64,000 bases of DNA. Source: Vitreoscilla filiformis (GTDB taxonomy: Bacteria > Pseudomonadota > Gammaproteobacteria > Burkholderiales > Burkholderiaceae_C). How positions within the stretch are numbered: position 1 is the stretch's first letter; each line of letters opens with the position of its first letter. Positions 33,757 through 45,540 of this stretch are shown here, in pieces. The stretch spans positions 930,001-994,000 of the forward strand of contig NZ_CP022423.1 of NCBI RefSeq assembly GCF_002222655.1, given 5' to 3'. The notes below the pieces were generated by a model that did no database searches, was not told the origin of the DNA, and was given only the letters and a program-made list of their open reading frames with translations. The translations under genes were made by a program, and so were the position numbers.

Positions 33757-34857
33757 ATGACTGCCGCTGATCGCCTCTTCACCCTGTCCGATTTTGATTT
33801 TGAACTGCCTCCGGCGCTGATTGCCCAGCATCCCGCCCCGGAGCGCAGTGCTTCGCGCCTGCTGGACGGGCGCGGCGCGGTGCCCGTCGATCGGGTGTTC
33901 CGCGACTTGCCGCAACTGCTGGCCCCCGGCGATTTGCTGGTGTTCAACGACACCAAAGTGCTCAAAGCCCGCTTGTTCGGTGAAAAACACACCGGTGGTT
34001 CGATCGAGGCCCTGGTGGAGCGCATCCTGCCGCCCGCACAAGGTGAGTCGATGGCCCGTGAGCTGTGGGCGCACGTGCGCGCCAGCAAGTCCCCCAAGCC
34101 GGGCAGCGTGATTCGTTTGGGCACCGACCGAGGCCCGGGCTTCGAAGCCGAGGTGCTCGGGCGCGGGGGGCCGGACGATGCGCTGTTCCATCTGCGCGTG
34201 GCCGGCAATGCGTTCGATCTGGTCGAACAGCATGGCCATGTGCCCTTGCCGCCCTATATCACCCACGGGGACGCAGCCGAGGACGAGCGCCGCTACCAAA
34301 CCGTGTTTGCCACCCACCTCGGGGCGGTGGCGGCGCCGACGGCGGCCTTGCATTTTGACGAAGCGTTGCTCGCGGCCCTGGCGGCGCGTGGGGTGTCCAC
34401 CGCGCGGGTGACGCTGCATGTGGGCGCAGGCACCTTCCAGCCGGTGCGCACCGAAAACCTGGCCGACCACAAAATGCACAGCGAATGGTTCGACGTGCCC
34501 CAAACCACGGTGGACGCCCTCCGCGCCACCCGTGCGGCGGGCGGGCGCATCACCTCGGTGGGCACGACGACGTTGCGGGCGTTGGAGTCCGCTGCATGGC
34601 AGGAGATGCAGGCCAGCGGCCAAGACTTGCACCGCGCCCGCTCCGGCGAGACGGACATTTTCATCACCCCCGGATTTGAGTTTCGCGTGGTCGATCGGCT
34701 CATCACCAATTTCCACCTGCCCAAAAGCACGCTGATGATGCTGGTGAGTGCGCTGGCGGGTTACGAGCGCGTCATGGCCTTGTACCGCCACGCCATTGAG
34801 GCGCGCTACCGTTTCTTCAGCTATGGGGACGCGATGCTGCTGGAGCGTCAGGGGTGA
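33757..34857 (+). CDS. queA: S-adenosylmethionine:tRNA ribosyltransferase-isomerase
   Basis: 366 residues, normal QueA length. It opens [25 protein letters not shown], and family blocks [25 protein letters not shown] and [11 protein letters not shown] are all present. QueA transfers and isomerises the ribosyl group of SAM onto preQ1 in tRNA, giving epoxyqueuosine. Its usual partner tgt lies 2.9 kb downstream, separated by two unrelated genes. The stop overlaps the GTG start of the next gene. Confidence 0.97.
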   Translation: MTAADRLFTLSDFDFELPPALIAQHPAPERSASRLLDGRGAVPVDRVFRDLPQLLAPGDLLVFNDTKVLKARLFGEKHTGGSIEALVERILPPAQGESMARELWAHVRASKSPKPGSVIRLGTDRGPGFEAEVLGRGGPDDALFHLRVAGNAFDLVEQHGHVPLPPYITHGDAAEDERRYQTVFATHLGAVAAPTAALHFDEALLAALAARGVSTARVTLHVGAGTFQPVRTENLADHKMHSEWFDVPQTTVDALRATRAAGGRITSVGTTTLRALESAAWQEMQASGQDLHRARSGETDIFITPGFEFRVVDRLITNFHLPKSTLMMLVSALAGYERVMALYRHAIEARYRFFSYGDAMLLERQG

Positions 34858-37136
34858 GTGAGGCGGCGTTTCGCCAGGCGTGTTTTGTCGAAACGCCGCC
34901 CTGGCCGGTGCGCTGGTGGCCTGGCGCGTCGCGCACCTGGGGGTTGGCTCGCACGGCGCTGCATCATTTTTTGACGCTGGCCCCTGAGCGCATCGAGGCC
35001 ACGCATTGGCAAGCCGTGGCACGTTGTCTGCGTTGGACGGGCGGCGAGGCCGGACGCTGGTTGCGGCCCGTGCGCATCCTCAACCGACAAGAGGCGCTGG
35101 CGGATGCGGGTTTGCAACAAACCATGCCCGCGCTGGCGGAGGTGTTGGCCGCGTGCCAAGACGAGTGCGTGGGGTTGAACTGGGTGCGTCAGGCGGCCAT
35201 GGGGGGGGCGTGCGTGTTGCCCAGCCCGTTCGCTGTCGGCCAGCAGTTGCGCAGCCAAGACAGCCACGAGCTGGACAAGGGCCTGAACGCCCTCCGCTTC
35301 GTGGATGCCCAGGCGCGGCAAAGTGTGTTCGTGCTGCAAAACATCAGCTCGGCGGACAGCCTTTACTTGCCGCAGTCGCATATGCTGATTTACTTGGCAC
35401 ACGCCCGCCAAGCCGATGTGCGCAGCCTCTGGCAGGCCCTGTTCACGCGCTTGGCGGCGTGGGGCGCATGGCCTGATCGGGGCAGCATGGCACGGCGCTG
35501 GGGCGGGGTGCTGGTGTCGAACCACCGCCCGGGGCATTTTTTCTACGAGAGCCTGTCCGCCCTGGTGAAGCTGGCGCAGGACGAGACCCTGGCCGCGTCG
35601 ATTCCCGCCCTGATTCAGCGGGAGGATCACGATTTTTACGATCTGGCCCCGGTGTTCCCGGCCTGGCCGCATCGGCGCTGCTCACGCCAGCAGTTGATGG
35701 AGGCCAGCCAGCAAGGCACGTGGTTTGTGCATCTGGGGGACAACCCCCACCAGCGCGCCGCCCGCACCGCGCTGTATGACACCCTCGATGCCCGCCTCAT
35801 GGCCCACGCCCAGGCGCACCCGACCACCGCTGCACGCGAAGCCCTGGCCGCTTTGGACGGCGCCCAGCCCCTTCTGTGGGTCGGTATTGAAGGGCAAAAA
35901 CGCTGCTGGCTGGAGCAAGAGGACGGCTTGGCGCGGTTGGTGCAGCGGCTGGTCCAGCCCCATCCTCGGCTGGGTGTGGTGATCGACGGCTGGACGTTGC
36001 CCTTGACCCCCGGCCCCCGCAACCAAGCCGAAGCGCAAACCGACCGGGCCATCGCCCATCGCCTGCGTGAGCGGTTGCCGTCGGGCGTGCGTTGTGCGGT
36101 GCTGGTGGGGGCCGACAGCGCCACCAAGTTGGGCGTGGCGGCGCGGGTGGATTTCTTCGTCACCAATTTTGCGGGCGGCTCGTTGCATGTGTCGCGCCTG
36201 GCGCGCCGCCCTGGGGTGGCGCATCTGAGCCAAGCGTTGGGGCGGCACAGTGTGGCCGAAGGGGTGCAACTGCACCCGCACCCCGACGTGCGCTTGTTGC
36301 CGCTGCGGTGGGTGGCGGATCGACCGGCCCCGTCGGGCACGCAAGAAATGGCCGCGCTGAGTTATTCGATTGCCCCGGAGGCGCTGTGTGATTTTGTGGC
36401 GCCCCGTTTTGAGGCCAGCCTGAGGCCCGCGAAGGCTCCGGCCCCTGTGCGGTTGTTTTTGGAGTTGCCGTTTTGCATTGATCCAGCGGCACGCGAGGCG
36501 TTTCGCCGGGCGTGTTTGGGGCGCATGGTGGAGATTTTTCCGACCTTGCCGGGGGCGGATCGCTTGGCCACGCTGGCGGATGAGCCGGCTGAGCGGTGGC
36601 AGCGCACCTGGGTGTACGGCCTGTTTCCTGCGAACGAAGCGGCGGCGCTGCCGGGGCCTCACGAATGGTGGTTGTGGTTGGGCGACCCGTTGGTGCGGGC
36701 GCAGTTACACACCTTGCAGTTCATGGAGAACGCCCGGCAGCAAGGGCAACATTTGAGTGTGGACGAGGTGCTGTCGGCAGGCCACTGTGCGCTGGACAAC
36801 CACCTGACCCGTTTTTTGAGCGGGCAAGATGCGCCGTTTGGCGCCTGCGGCCCGACGATGCTGGCCGCTGCCATGGCCCGCCTGTCCCGTGACGTGCGTT
36901 TCATCGGCTGGGCCGATGCGTGGGCCGATTCGGTGCAGCGCCTGTGCGCCCTGTTGGATTGGGACGCCGATGTGTTCCCCGCCGAGTTGCCTGCGCCGTG
37001 TGTCCCGCCCGGGGCCTTCACCGCAACGCAAACCGAGCGCTTGCGGGCCTGTGTGCAACTGGACGCACAGTTGTACGCCGCAGCGCGCCGGCTTGCTCCA
37101 GGTTGGAACATCGCAGGGGATCAGGGTTTGTCCTGA
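34854..37136 (+). CDS. Large two-domain protein: glycosyltransferase-like N-terminus, sulfotransferase-like C-terminus
   Basis: 760 residues from a GTG that overlaps the queA stop. The first ~510 residues resemble a GT-like enzyme with segments such as [23 protein letters not shown] and [22 protein letters not shown]. The last ~220 residues have the pattern of carbohydrate sulfotransferases ([14 protein letters not shown], then [11 protein letters not shown], like DPVERVLSHY and NLQTRFLSG). The usual PAPS-binding PKTGGTS loop is absent; LELPFCIDP takes its place. Both assignments are by pattern. If right, it could modify an exported glycan, but the missing loop means sulfotransfer may have been lost. 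The role is unknown. Confidence 0.5.
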   Translation: MSEAAFRQACFVETPPWPVRWWPGASRTWGLARTALHHFLTLAPERIEATHWQAVARCLRWTGGEAGRWLRPVRILNRQEALADAGLQQTMPALAEVLAACQDECVGLNWVRQAAMGGACVLPSPFAVGQQLRSQDSHELDKGLNALRFVDAQARQSVFVLQNISSADSLYLPQSHMLIYLAHARQADVRSLWQALFTRLAAWGAWPDRGSMARRWGGVLVSNHRPGHFFYESLSALVKLAQDETLAASIPALIQREDHDFYDLAPVFPAWPHRRCSRQQLMEASQQGTWFVHLGDNPHQRAARTALYDTLDARLMAHAQAHPTTAAREALAALDGAQPLLWVGIEGQKRCWLEQEDGLARLVQRLVQPHPRLGVVIDGWTLPLTPGPRNQAEAQTDRAIAHRLRERLPSGVRCAVLVGADSATKLGVAARVDFFVTNFAGGSLHVSRLARRPGVAHLSQALGRHSVAEGVQLHPHPDVRLLPLRWVADRPAPSGTQEMAALSYSIAPEALCDFVAPRFEASLRPAKAPAPVRLFLELPFCIDPAAREAFRRACLGRMVEIFPTLPGADRLATLADEPAERWQRTWVYGLFPANEAAALPGPHEWWLWLGDPLVRAQLHTLQFMENARQQGQHLSVDEVLSAGHCALDNHLTRFLSGQDAPFGACGPTMLAAAMARLSRDVRFIGWADAWADSVQRLCALLDWDADVFPAELPAPCVPPGAFTATQTERLRACVQLDAQLYAAARRLAPGWNIAGDQGLS

Positions 37137-37178
37137 TCTGGGGGGAAGTGCTCCATCTTGGCGAAAGCCCATTGAAGC

Positions 37179-37192
37179 TTGATGTGCCTCAA
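37179..37192. promoter_or_regulatory. FNR-like box upstream of the cytochrome c gene
   Basis: TTGAT-GTGC-CTCAA matches TTGAT-N4-ATCAA with one mismatch. It lies 67 bp before the cytochrome c start, at a position suited to activation. Together with the box at 27361 it suggests a small oxygen-responsive regulon. Confidence 0.55.
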
Positions 37193-37258
37193 CCAAGCCG
37201 GGAAGACGCTTCTTAAGGTGACGTCCCAATGGGTTTGTTTGCTTGAAGGAGAGACGTC

Positions 37259-38889
<1,631 letters not shown>

Positions 38890-39041
38890 AGGGACGCCGT
38901 GGGCGCTGGCTGGGCTTGCCGATGCACCAGAAAGGTGCGAATGATCGGTCAAACCTGGCGTGACGGGGGGTGTAACAGGGCGTATCGTTGGCATGGCGGT
39001 TGCGGAATCCGGGGTTTCATAACCTCTCTGGGAATGCAGCC

Positions 39042-40400
39042 ATGTCCACCGCACACGACGATCCCTATGACGCTGACCGCCCCCTGCGCCTGCGTTGCGC
39101 TTGTGGGCAAGTCCATGGCGATGCCGTGCCCTCGTGCCCCAGCGATGCCGAACAGGCCAGCCAGCGTTTCATCGAGCGCGTGCTGGTCAAAGCCTTGTTC
39201 CCGGACGACAACACCCGGCGCCATTTCCTGCGCGCTGTAGGTCGCAACACGGCTCGGGCGGCCATCGCCAGCGTGTTGCCCTTGGCCAGTTTGCAGGCCA
39301 TGGCCCAAGAGCGCGGCCCGCTGGAAAAAACCAAACTGAAGGTGGGTTTCGTGCCGATCACCTGTGCCACGCCTTTGATCATGGCGCACCCGATGGGGCT
39401 GTACCGTGCGCAAGGGCTGGAGGTGGAGTTGGTGCGCACCCCCGGGTGGGGGGCGGTGCGCGAGCGCATGCTCAAAAACGAGTACGACGCTTCGCATTTC
39501 CTATCGCCCATGCCGCTGGCCATGACCTTGGGCTTGGGCTCACCCGCCATGCCCATGAACGTGGCGACGATCCAAAACATCAACGGCCAAGCCATCACCC
39601 TGGCGAACAAACACAAGAACAACCGCGATCCCCACAACTGGAAGGGCTTGCGCTTCGGGATCCCCTTTGAATACTCGATGCACAACTTCTTGTTGCGCTA
39701 CTACTTGGCCGAGGCTGGGCTGCATCCCGACAAGGACGTGCAACTGGTGATCGTGCCGCCCCCAGAGATGGTCAGCCAACTCAAAGCCGGCACCATCGAC
39801 GGCTTCCTGGGCCCCGACCCGTTCAACCAGCGCGCCGTGTTCGACGGCGTCGGTTTCATTCACCTGCTGAGCAAACAAATTTGGGACGGCCACCCCTGCT
39901 GCGCTTTCGGCGTGAGTGATGCCTTCACCGCCCAGGCGCCCAACACGTTTGCGGCGCTGTACCGGGCGATCATCAACTCCTCGCTGATGGCCAGCATCCC
40001 GCAAAACCGCGAGGCCATTGCCCGGGCGATTGCCCCTGCACCCTACCTCAACCAGCCAGTCGAGGTGTTGACGGATGTGCTGGTGGGTAAGTTCGACGAT
40101 GGCTTGGGCACCGTGCGCAGCATGCCCGATCGTGCATCGTTCGACCCCATGCCTTGGCAGAGCATGGCCGTGTGGATGCTGACGCAAATGAAGCGCTGGG
40201 GCTACGTCAAGGGCCCCGTCAACTACCAGCAGATCGCCGAACAGGTGTTCATGTTGACGGATGCCAAGAAGCAGATGTCCCAAGCTGGGTGGCGTCCGCC
40301 GGAAGGGGGGTATCGGAAATTCAAGGTGATGGGCAAAGAGTTCGACCCAACCCAGCCCGATGCCTATTTGAGTAGCTTCAGTATCAGCCGCAGCGCTTGA
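39042..40400 (+). CDS. NrtA/CmpA-family substrate-binding protein, orphan
   Basis: 452 residues from ATG 39042. The C-terminal ~390 residues are the NrtA/CmpA-type nitrate/bicarbonate-binding fold (KVGFVPITCATPLIMA, GLRFGIPFEYSMHNFLLR). The twin-arginine-like RRHFLRAVG followed by a hydrophobic run lies ~65 residues in, so a Tat signal may start late, after a cysteine/His-rich N-terminal (RCACGQVHGDAVPSC) that would be odd for an exported protein. No permease or ATPase genes are nearby. It may be a cytosolic ligand sensor rather than a transporter subunit. Confidence 0.82.
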   Translation: MSTAHDDPYDADRPLRLRCACGQVHGDAVPSCPSDAEQASQRFIERVLVKALFPDDNTRRHFLRAVGRNTARAAIASVLPLASLQAMAQERGPLEKTKLKVGFVPITCATPLIMAHPMGLYRAQGLEVELVRTPGWGAVRERMLKNEYDASHFLSPMPLAMTLGLGSPAMPMNVATIQNINGQAITLANKHKNNRDPHNWKGLRFGIPFEYSMHNFLLRYYLAEAGLHPDKDVQLVIVPPPEMVSQLKAGTIDGFLGPDPFNQRAVFDGVGFIHLLSKQIWDGHPCCAFGVSDAFTAQAPNTFAALYRAIINSSLMASIPQNREAIARAIAPAPYLNQPVEVLTDVLVGKFDDGLGTVRSMPDRASFDPMPWQSMAVWMLTQMKRWGYVKGPVNYQQIAEQVFMLTDAKKQMSQAGWRPPEGGYRKFKVMGKEFDPTQPDAYLSSFSISRSA

Positions 40401-40911
40401 GCGTGCGCTGAAAGCGCACCCCGTTGGTCACGTAGTGGCGTGCGCTGCGTTGCAGCCCAGCGATTTGCGCTTCGCTGAGTTCGCGTTTGACCACGGCGGG
40501 GCTGCCGACGATCAACACCCCGTCCGGGAACACCTTGCCTTCGGTGACGAGGGCACCTGCACCCACCAAGCAGTTCCGGCCAATGCGGGCGCCGTTGAGC
40601 ACGATGGCACCAATGCCGATCAGCGAGCCATCCCCCACCGTGCAGCCGTGCAGCACAGCCCGGTGGCCGACGGTGACGTTCTCCCCCAGCGTCAATGGTT
40701 GGCCCGGATCGGCGTGCATGATCACGGCCTCTTGCACGTTGCTGCCCGCCCCGATGCGCACAGGTTCCGGCTGATCGCCACGGATGACGGTGGTCGGCCA
40801 GATGCTGACGTGCTCACCCAACGCCACCCGGCCAATCACTTCGGCCGATTCGGCGATCCACGCCGAGTCGGGCACCTGTGGAGCGATGCCATCCAATTCA
40901 TAAAGCGCCAT
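40384..40911 (-). CDS. Gamma-class carbonic anhydrase-like (YrdA/PaaY) protein
   Basis: 175 residues with hexapeptide-repeat left-handed beta-helix (e.g. IGRVALGEHVSIWP, VTVGHRAVLHGCTVGDGSLIG). The zinc histidines fit the gamma-carbonic-anhydrase pattern: His72 in MHAD and the pair HRAVLHG. It belongs to the broad YrdA/CaiE group, of which some members lack activity. It overlaps the end of the NrtA-like gene by 17 bp (convergent) and is 21 bp after the pbp1A stop on the same strand... that is, it is downstream of no gene; pbp1A ends on the lower-coordinate side at 40933. Confidence 0.88.
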   Translation of the reverse strand: MALYELDGIAPQVPDSAWIAESAEVIGRVALGEHVSIWPTTVIRGDQPEPVRIGAGSNVQEAVIMHADPGQPLTLGENVTVGHRAVLHGCTVGDGSLIGIGAIVLNGARIGRNCLVGAGALVTEGKVFPDGVLIVGSPAVVKRELSEAQIAGLQRSARHYVTNGVRFQRTLKRCG

Positions 40912-40932
40912 GCAAGTCTCCTGATTGATCGG

Positions 40933-43311
40933 TCAGAAAGACGATAACAGCCCATTCAGCAAGCCACTGGCAGCCCCATTGGCGGGTGCAGGAACCGGTG
41001 TGGGCGCCGCCGGTGCGGTCGCCGAAGCTGCCGGGGCCGCGTCAGATGCAGCAGAGGCGGCAACACTCGGATCCGGTACTTCCACCCCCACGCCACGCAC
41101 CATGCCACCCTCGGCAAACTCGCTGTAGCGCCAGTCCCCCCCGACGTTCACCACGTCTTCGGGCGGCACATAACTCTGAACCGCCACCCCACGCAGGGCA
41201 CGCTCCATGTAACTGATCCACACCGGCAGGGACAGCCCCCCACCCGTCTCGCGTGAGCCCAGGCTGCGCGGGTCGTCATAGCCCATCCAGACCACGGCGG
41301 CCACGCCGGGCTGGAATCCGGCGAACCAAGCGTCTACCGCATCGTTGGTCGTGCCTGTTTTGCCGAACAGGTCGGGGCGCTTGAGCGTGCCTTGTGCCCG
41401 TGCTGCTGTGCCGCTGCGGGTGACTTCTTGCAACAGACTGTCCACGATGAACACGTTGCGCGCTGGCACGACGCGCAGTTCTTCGCTCAATGGCGGGGCC
41501 GGGGGCGCCTGGAACAACACCTTGCCGTTGCTGCCCACGATGCGCTCAATCACCACCGGATCGACACGGAAGCCCCCATTGGCGAAGATCGAATAACCCG
41601 CCGCCATTTGCAAAGGGGTCACACTGCCGGCGCCCAGGGCCAAGGTGAGGTTATCGGGGTGCCTATCGGCCTCAAAACCGAAGCGGCTGACCCATTGCCG
41701 GGCGTTGCCGACGCCCATCATCTGCACCAGACGAATGCTCACCAAGTTCTTGGATTTGGCCAAGGCGCGGCGCAAACTCATCGGCCCATCGAACTGGCCA
41801 TCGGAGTTTTGCGGGCTCCAGTCGCCGATGGTGAGCGGGGCATCGTTGACCAGCGTCGCGGGCATGATGCCGTGCTCCAGCGCGGCCGAGTACAAAAACG
41901 GCTTGAAACTCGAACCCGGCTGGCGCCACGCTTGGGTGACGTGGTTGAACTTCTGCCGCGTAAAGTCAAACCCCCCGACCAGCGCTCGGATGCGCCCCGT
42001 GGCGGGCGTCATGGCGACAATGGCCCCCTGTGCCTGCGGCCATTGCGCGATTTGCCACCCAGTTTTGGGGTGCTGGGTCAGGCGCAGGATGGCCCCTCGG
42101 CGGATCGCCAACGCGGGGGGCGCCTTGGGGGACAGCCCTGTTTGCCCTGGCTTGAGCCCGTCGCCGGTGATTTTGACCATCTCACCCGTGGCCAACTGCG
42201 CCACGATTTCGCGGGGGCCAGCTTGATGCACCAAGGCCACCCGCAGATCTTCATCGTCGCGCTGTTCCTTGAGGATTTGCGCAGCAGCGGCTTCGACAGC
42301 AGCAGGATCGTCTGGCAGATCTTCCTGGTTTTCGGGGCCGCGCCAGGCTTGTTTGCGCTCGTGATCCAGAATGCCCCGGCGCAGTGCGCTCCAAGCGGCC
42401 TGTTGTTCAGCCGCGACCAGCGAGGTGTAAACCTGGATGCCCTGGGTATAAGCTTCCTCTCCAAATTGCTCGTATACCGCCTTGCGTGCCATTTCAGCGA
42501 CGTATTCGGCATGCACCGTCACTTGGGGGCGGGTTTGCAATTGCAGGGTTTGGGCTTTGGCTGCGTCGTGAGCGGCTTGGTCGATCGCGCCGGTTTCAAG
42601 CATCCGCATCAGCACAACGTGTTGCCGTGTGGTGGCTTTGGCCAAATTGGTGATGGGGTTGGCAAATGCCGGGTTTTGCGGCAACCCCGCGAGCATGGCC
42701 ATTTCGGCCACCGACAATTCTTTGAGCGGCTTGCCAAAGTAAACCTGAGCGGCTGCGCCAAAACCATAAGCGCGTTGCCCGAGGTAAATCTGGTTCATGT
42801 ACAGCTCTAGGATGCGATCCTTGCTGAGCTGCTGCTCGATTTTGATGGCCAGCAGGGCTTCTTTGAACTTGCGTTCAAACGTACGCTGCGAGGACAGGAA
42901 AAAATTCCGGGCCACCTGCTGGGTGATGGTCGAGGCCCCTTGGCGTCGCCCCCCGCTCAGATTCACCCACACAGCACGGGCAATGCCCTTCACATCCAGC
43001 CCACTGTGTTCGTGAAACCGTGCATCCTCGACCGCCAGCACCGCCGCTTGCATCATGGGCGGAATTTGTTCGATGGGCAAAAACTGGCGGCGCTCGGAGC
43101 CAAACTGCGCGATTTCGACGCCGTCGCTGGTGAACACTTGCAAGGGCAAGCGGGGCTGGTATTCCGTGACCCGATCCAGCTCAGGCAGCTCGGGGTAGTA
43201 GCGGGCCACCGCCACGGCGATGACCATCGTCAACACCAGCGCCAAGCCAACCAGCACTGAAGCCAAGCCGACGATCCAGCGACGCGGGGAGGGAGAAGGG
43301 CGCTCGGTCAT
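40933..43311 (-). CDS. mrcA: Class A penicillin-binding protein 1A
   Basis: 792 residues. One N-terminal membrane anchor (WIVGLASVLVGLALVLTMVI). The transglycosylase domain has EDARFHEHSGLD and QGASTITQQVARNFFLS; the transpeptidase has PGSSFKPFLYSA (nucleophile Ser), KSKNL (SxN) and KTGTTN. It makes glycan strands and cross-links peptidoglycan in the periplasm. The C-terminal ~50 residues are Ala/Pro-rich. ATG 43311 is the best start; the ribosome site is weak. It is followed by the carbonic-anhydrase-like gene on the same strand after 21 bp. Confidence 0.96.
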   Translation of the reverse strand: MTERPSPSPRRWIVGLASVLVGLALVLTMVIAVAVARYYPELPELDRVTEYQPRLPLQVFTSDGVEIAQFGSERRQFLPIEQIPPMMQAAVLAVEDARFHEHSGLDVKGIARAVWVNLSGGRRQGASTITQQVARNFFLSSQRTFERKFKEALLAIKIEQQLSKDRILELYMNQIYLGQRAYGFGAAAQVYFGKPLKELSVAEMAMLAGLPQNPAFANPITNLAKATTRQHVVLMRMLETGAIDQAAHDAAKAQTLQLQTRPQVTVHAEYVAEMARKAVYEQFGEEAYTQGIQVYTSLVAAEQQAAWSALRRGILDHERKQAWRGPENQEDLPDDPAAVEAAAAQILKEQRDDEDLRVALVHQAGPREIVAQLATGEMVKITGDGLKPGQTGLSPKAPPALAIRRGAILRLTQHPKTGWQIAQWPQAQGAIVAMTPATGRIRALVGGFDFTRQKFNHVTQAWRQPGSSFKPFLYSAALEHGIMPATLVNDAPLTIGDWSPQNSDGQFDGPMSLRRALAKSKNLVSIRLVQMMGVGNARQWVSRFGFEADRHPDNLTLALGAGSVTPLQMAAGYSIFANGGFRVDPVVIERIVGSNGKVLFQAPPAPPLSEELRVVPARNVFIVDSLLQEVTRSGTAARAQGTLKRPDLFGKTGTTNDAVDAWFAGFQPGVAAVVWMGYDDPRSLGSRETGGGLSLPVWISYMERALRGVAVQSYVPPEDVVNVGGDWRYSEFAEGGMVRGVGVEVPDPSVAASAASDAAPAASATAPAAPTPVPAPANGAASGLLNGLLSSF

Positions 43312-43371
43312 AAGGGCAGGCGATGACGCAAATGGGGCGGATTATCCCCAGCGTGCCCCAGACACCGCTCC

Positions 43372-43992
43372 TCAGACTGTGGGATGTGTGTCGATGAAAC
43401 TCGTGCGCGCCCTGAGCCGGTCAGACAAGCGCGCCAGATTGGCGTATTGGCCTCGCCATGACACGTCAGGGAAGCGGAAATCCAAGTAACCCAGGGCGCA
43501 GCCCACGGCGATATCGGCCAAGCTCAGGTGGATGCCGGTGCAGTAGGGGGTGTCCCCCAGGTTGCGGCTCATGGTGCGCAGGGCAGCGTCCACCCGCACC
43601 ATTTGGCGGTCAATCCAGGCTTGGCAGCGTTGCAAGTCGGTGCGGCCCGACCATGTAGCTTCCATGCGGGCCGCCACCAAGGCGTCCAAGATGCCGTCGG
43701 CCAGGGCTTCCCAAGTACGCACTTCAGCCCGCTCACGCCCGCTGCCGGGGATGAGTTTGCCCACGGGGGACAGGGTGTCCATGTACTCGACGATGACACG
43801 CGAGTCGTAAAGCACCTCGCCGGATTCCATCACCAGACAGGGAATTTTGCCCAATGGATTGATCGCCAGGATGGCGTCCGACCCCCAGACGTCCTCCTGC
43901 ACGAACTGGCAATCCAGCTTTTTTTCGGCCAGCACGATCCGGACTTTGCGGACATAGGGGCTGGTGAGCGAGCCGATCAGTTTCATTTTCAT
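43372..43992 (-). CDS. Glutathione S-transferase
   Basis: 206 residues. N-terminal thioredoxin fold with SPYVRKVRIVLAEKKLD and the glutathione-binding VLYDSRVIVEYMD (Ser/Asp pair), then an all-alpha C-terminal domain with GIHLSLADIAVGCALGYLDFR. A cytosolic beta-class-like GST, probably for detoxification; the actual substrate is unknown. The ATG could be 43992 or 43986 (MKMK start). It is divergent from purB. Confidence 0.9.
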   Translation of the reverse strand: MKMKLIGSLTSPYVRKVRIVLAEKKLDCQFVQEDVWGSDAILAINPLGKIPCLVMESGEVLYDSRVIVEYMDTLSPVGKLIPGSGRERAEVRTWEALADGILDALVAARMEATWSGRTDLQRCQAWIDRQMVRVDAALRTMSRNLGDTPYCTGIHLSLADIAVGCALGYLDFRFPDVSWRGQYANLARLSDRLRARTSFIDTHPTV

Positions 43993-44101
43993 GTGTGCGT
44001 GGGGCCTGAGTGATGTGTGTGCCGCGACCTACCCTGAGGCGGGCGATTCTAACCAGCGTCCCCCCTGATCTGCATGACTACCGGCTGAAGCCCTTGCACG
44101 G

Positions 44102-44145
44102 TAAAATGTGAAGCTTTGCGCCCGCGTTGCTGGGCGCGAGTTTTT
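44102..44145 (+). promoter_or_regulatory. purB leader: possible -10 and a terminator-like hairpin
   Basis: TAAAAT (44102-44107) could be a -10 element. GCGCCC (44118-44123) pairs with GGGCGC (44132-44137), loop of 8 nt, followed by GAG and T5 (44141-44145). The hairpin lies ~15 bp before the purB ATG, so it could attenuate purB. It may equally be a chance hairpin. Confidence 0.4.
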
Positions 44146-44159
44146 AGGGTTTCCTGACC

Positions 44160-45527
44160 ATGACGATTTCCACCTTGATGACCCTGTCTCCTCTGGATGG
44201 CCGCTATGCCACCAAAGTGGCCGCGCTGCGTCCGCTGCTGTCTGAATACGGGTTGATGCACCGCCGTGTGCAGGTGGAGGTGGAGTGGTTCATCGCGCTG
44301 TCGGACGCGGGGCTGGAAGGGTTCGCGCCGCTGTCCGAAGCGGCGCGTGGCCTGATGCGCAGCCTGGTGGTACGTTTCTCCGAGGCCGATGCCCGCGCCA
44401 TCAAAGAGATCGAAAAGACCACCAACCACGATGTGAAGGCGGTTGAGTACTGGATCAAGTCGCGCTTGCAGGGCAACGCTGAGCTGGAAAAGGCGCTCGA
44501 ATTCATCCACTTCGCCTGCACCAGCGAAGACATCAACAACACCAGCCACGCTTTGATGCTCAAGGCCGCCCGCGCCGATGTGGTGCTGCCGACGCTGGAC
44601 AAAATCGTCACCACCCTGACCGAGATGGCCCACCGCTTCGCCGCTGTGCCCATGCTCAGCCGCACCCACGGTCAGACTGCCAGCCCGACCACGGTGGGCA
44701 AGGAAATCGCCAACGTCGTGGCCCGGCTGCATCGGGCGCGTGCCGTCATTGCCGAGGTCAAGCTGCTGGGCAAGATGAACGGCGCAGTGGGCAATTACAA
44801 CGCCCACAGCGTGGCCTACCCGAACAACGATTGGGAAGCCTTCTCGCGCAACGTGGTGGAAAACGCCCTGGGTTTGACCTTCAACCCCTACACCATCCAG
44901 ATCGAACCGCACGACTACATGGCCGAGCTGTTCGACGCGGTGACGCGCACCAACACCATCCTGATCGACTTCGCCCGGGACGTGTGGGGTTACATCTCGC
45001 TGGGCTTCTTCAAGCAAAAGCTGAAGGATGGCGAAGTGGGCTCGTCGGCCATGCCGCACAAGGTCAACCCGATTGACTTCGAAAACGCCGAGGGCAACTT
45101 CGGCCTGGCCAACGCGCTGCTGGCGCATTTGAGCCAAAAGCTGCCCATCAGCCGCTGGCAGCGTGACCTGACAGACTCCACTGTGCTGCGCAACATGGGT
45201 GTGGCCCTGGGTTATGCCGTGTTGGGCTACGACTCGCTGTTGCGTGGCCTGGGCAAGCTGGAGATCAACGAAGCCGCACTGGCCGCCGATCTGGACGACT
45301 CGTGGGAAGTCATGGCCGAAGCCATCCAAACGGTGATGCGTCGCCACGGCCTGCCCCAGCCGTATGAGCAACTCAAGGCGTTCACCCGTGGCAAGCCGAT
45401 GACGCGGGACATGATGCAAGGCTTCATCGCCAGCACCGACCTGCCGCAAGCCGAGAAGGATCGCCTGCTGGCCATGACGCCGGGCAGCTACATTGGCCGT
45501 GCCGTGCAACTGGCGGAACGCATCTGA
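44160..45527 (+). CDS. purB: Adenylosuccinate lyase
   Basis: 455 residues, usual length. It opens LSPLDGRYATKVAALRPLLSE and has the fumarase/aspartase signature GSSAMPHKVNPIDFENAEG and the catalytic region CTSEDINNTSHALM with SRTHGQTASPTT. PurB catalyses two fumarate-releasing steps in purine synthesis (SAICAR to AICAR and adenylosuccinate to AMP). pyrF follows 13 bp after the stop, which may make a nucleotide operon. Confidence 0.98.
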   Translation: MTISTLMTLSPLDGRYATKVAALRPLLSEYGLMHRRVQVEVEWFIALSDAGLEGFAPLSEAARGLMRSLVVRFSEADARAIKEIEKTTNHDVKAVEYWIKSRLQGNAELEKALEFIHFACTSEDINNTSHALMLKAARADVVLPTLDKIVTTLTEMAHRFAAVPMLSRTHGQTASPTTVGKEIANVVARLHRARAVIAEVKLLGKMNGAVGNYNAHSVAYPNNDWEAFSRNVVENALGLTFNPYTIQIEPHDYMAELFDAVTRTNTILIDFARDVWGYISLGFFKQKLKDGEVGSSAMPHKVNPIDFENAEGNFGLANALLAHLSQKLPISRWQRDLTDSTVLRNMGVALGYAVLGYDSLLRGLGKLEINEAALAADLDDSWEVMAEAIQTVMRRHGLPQPYEQLKAFTRGKPMTRDMMQGFIASTDLPQAEKDRLLAMTPGSYIGRAVQLAERI

Positions 45528-45540
45528 GGCCCGTTCGACC

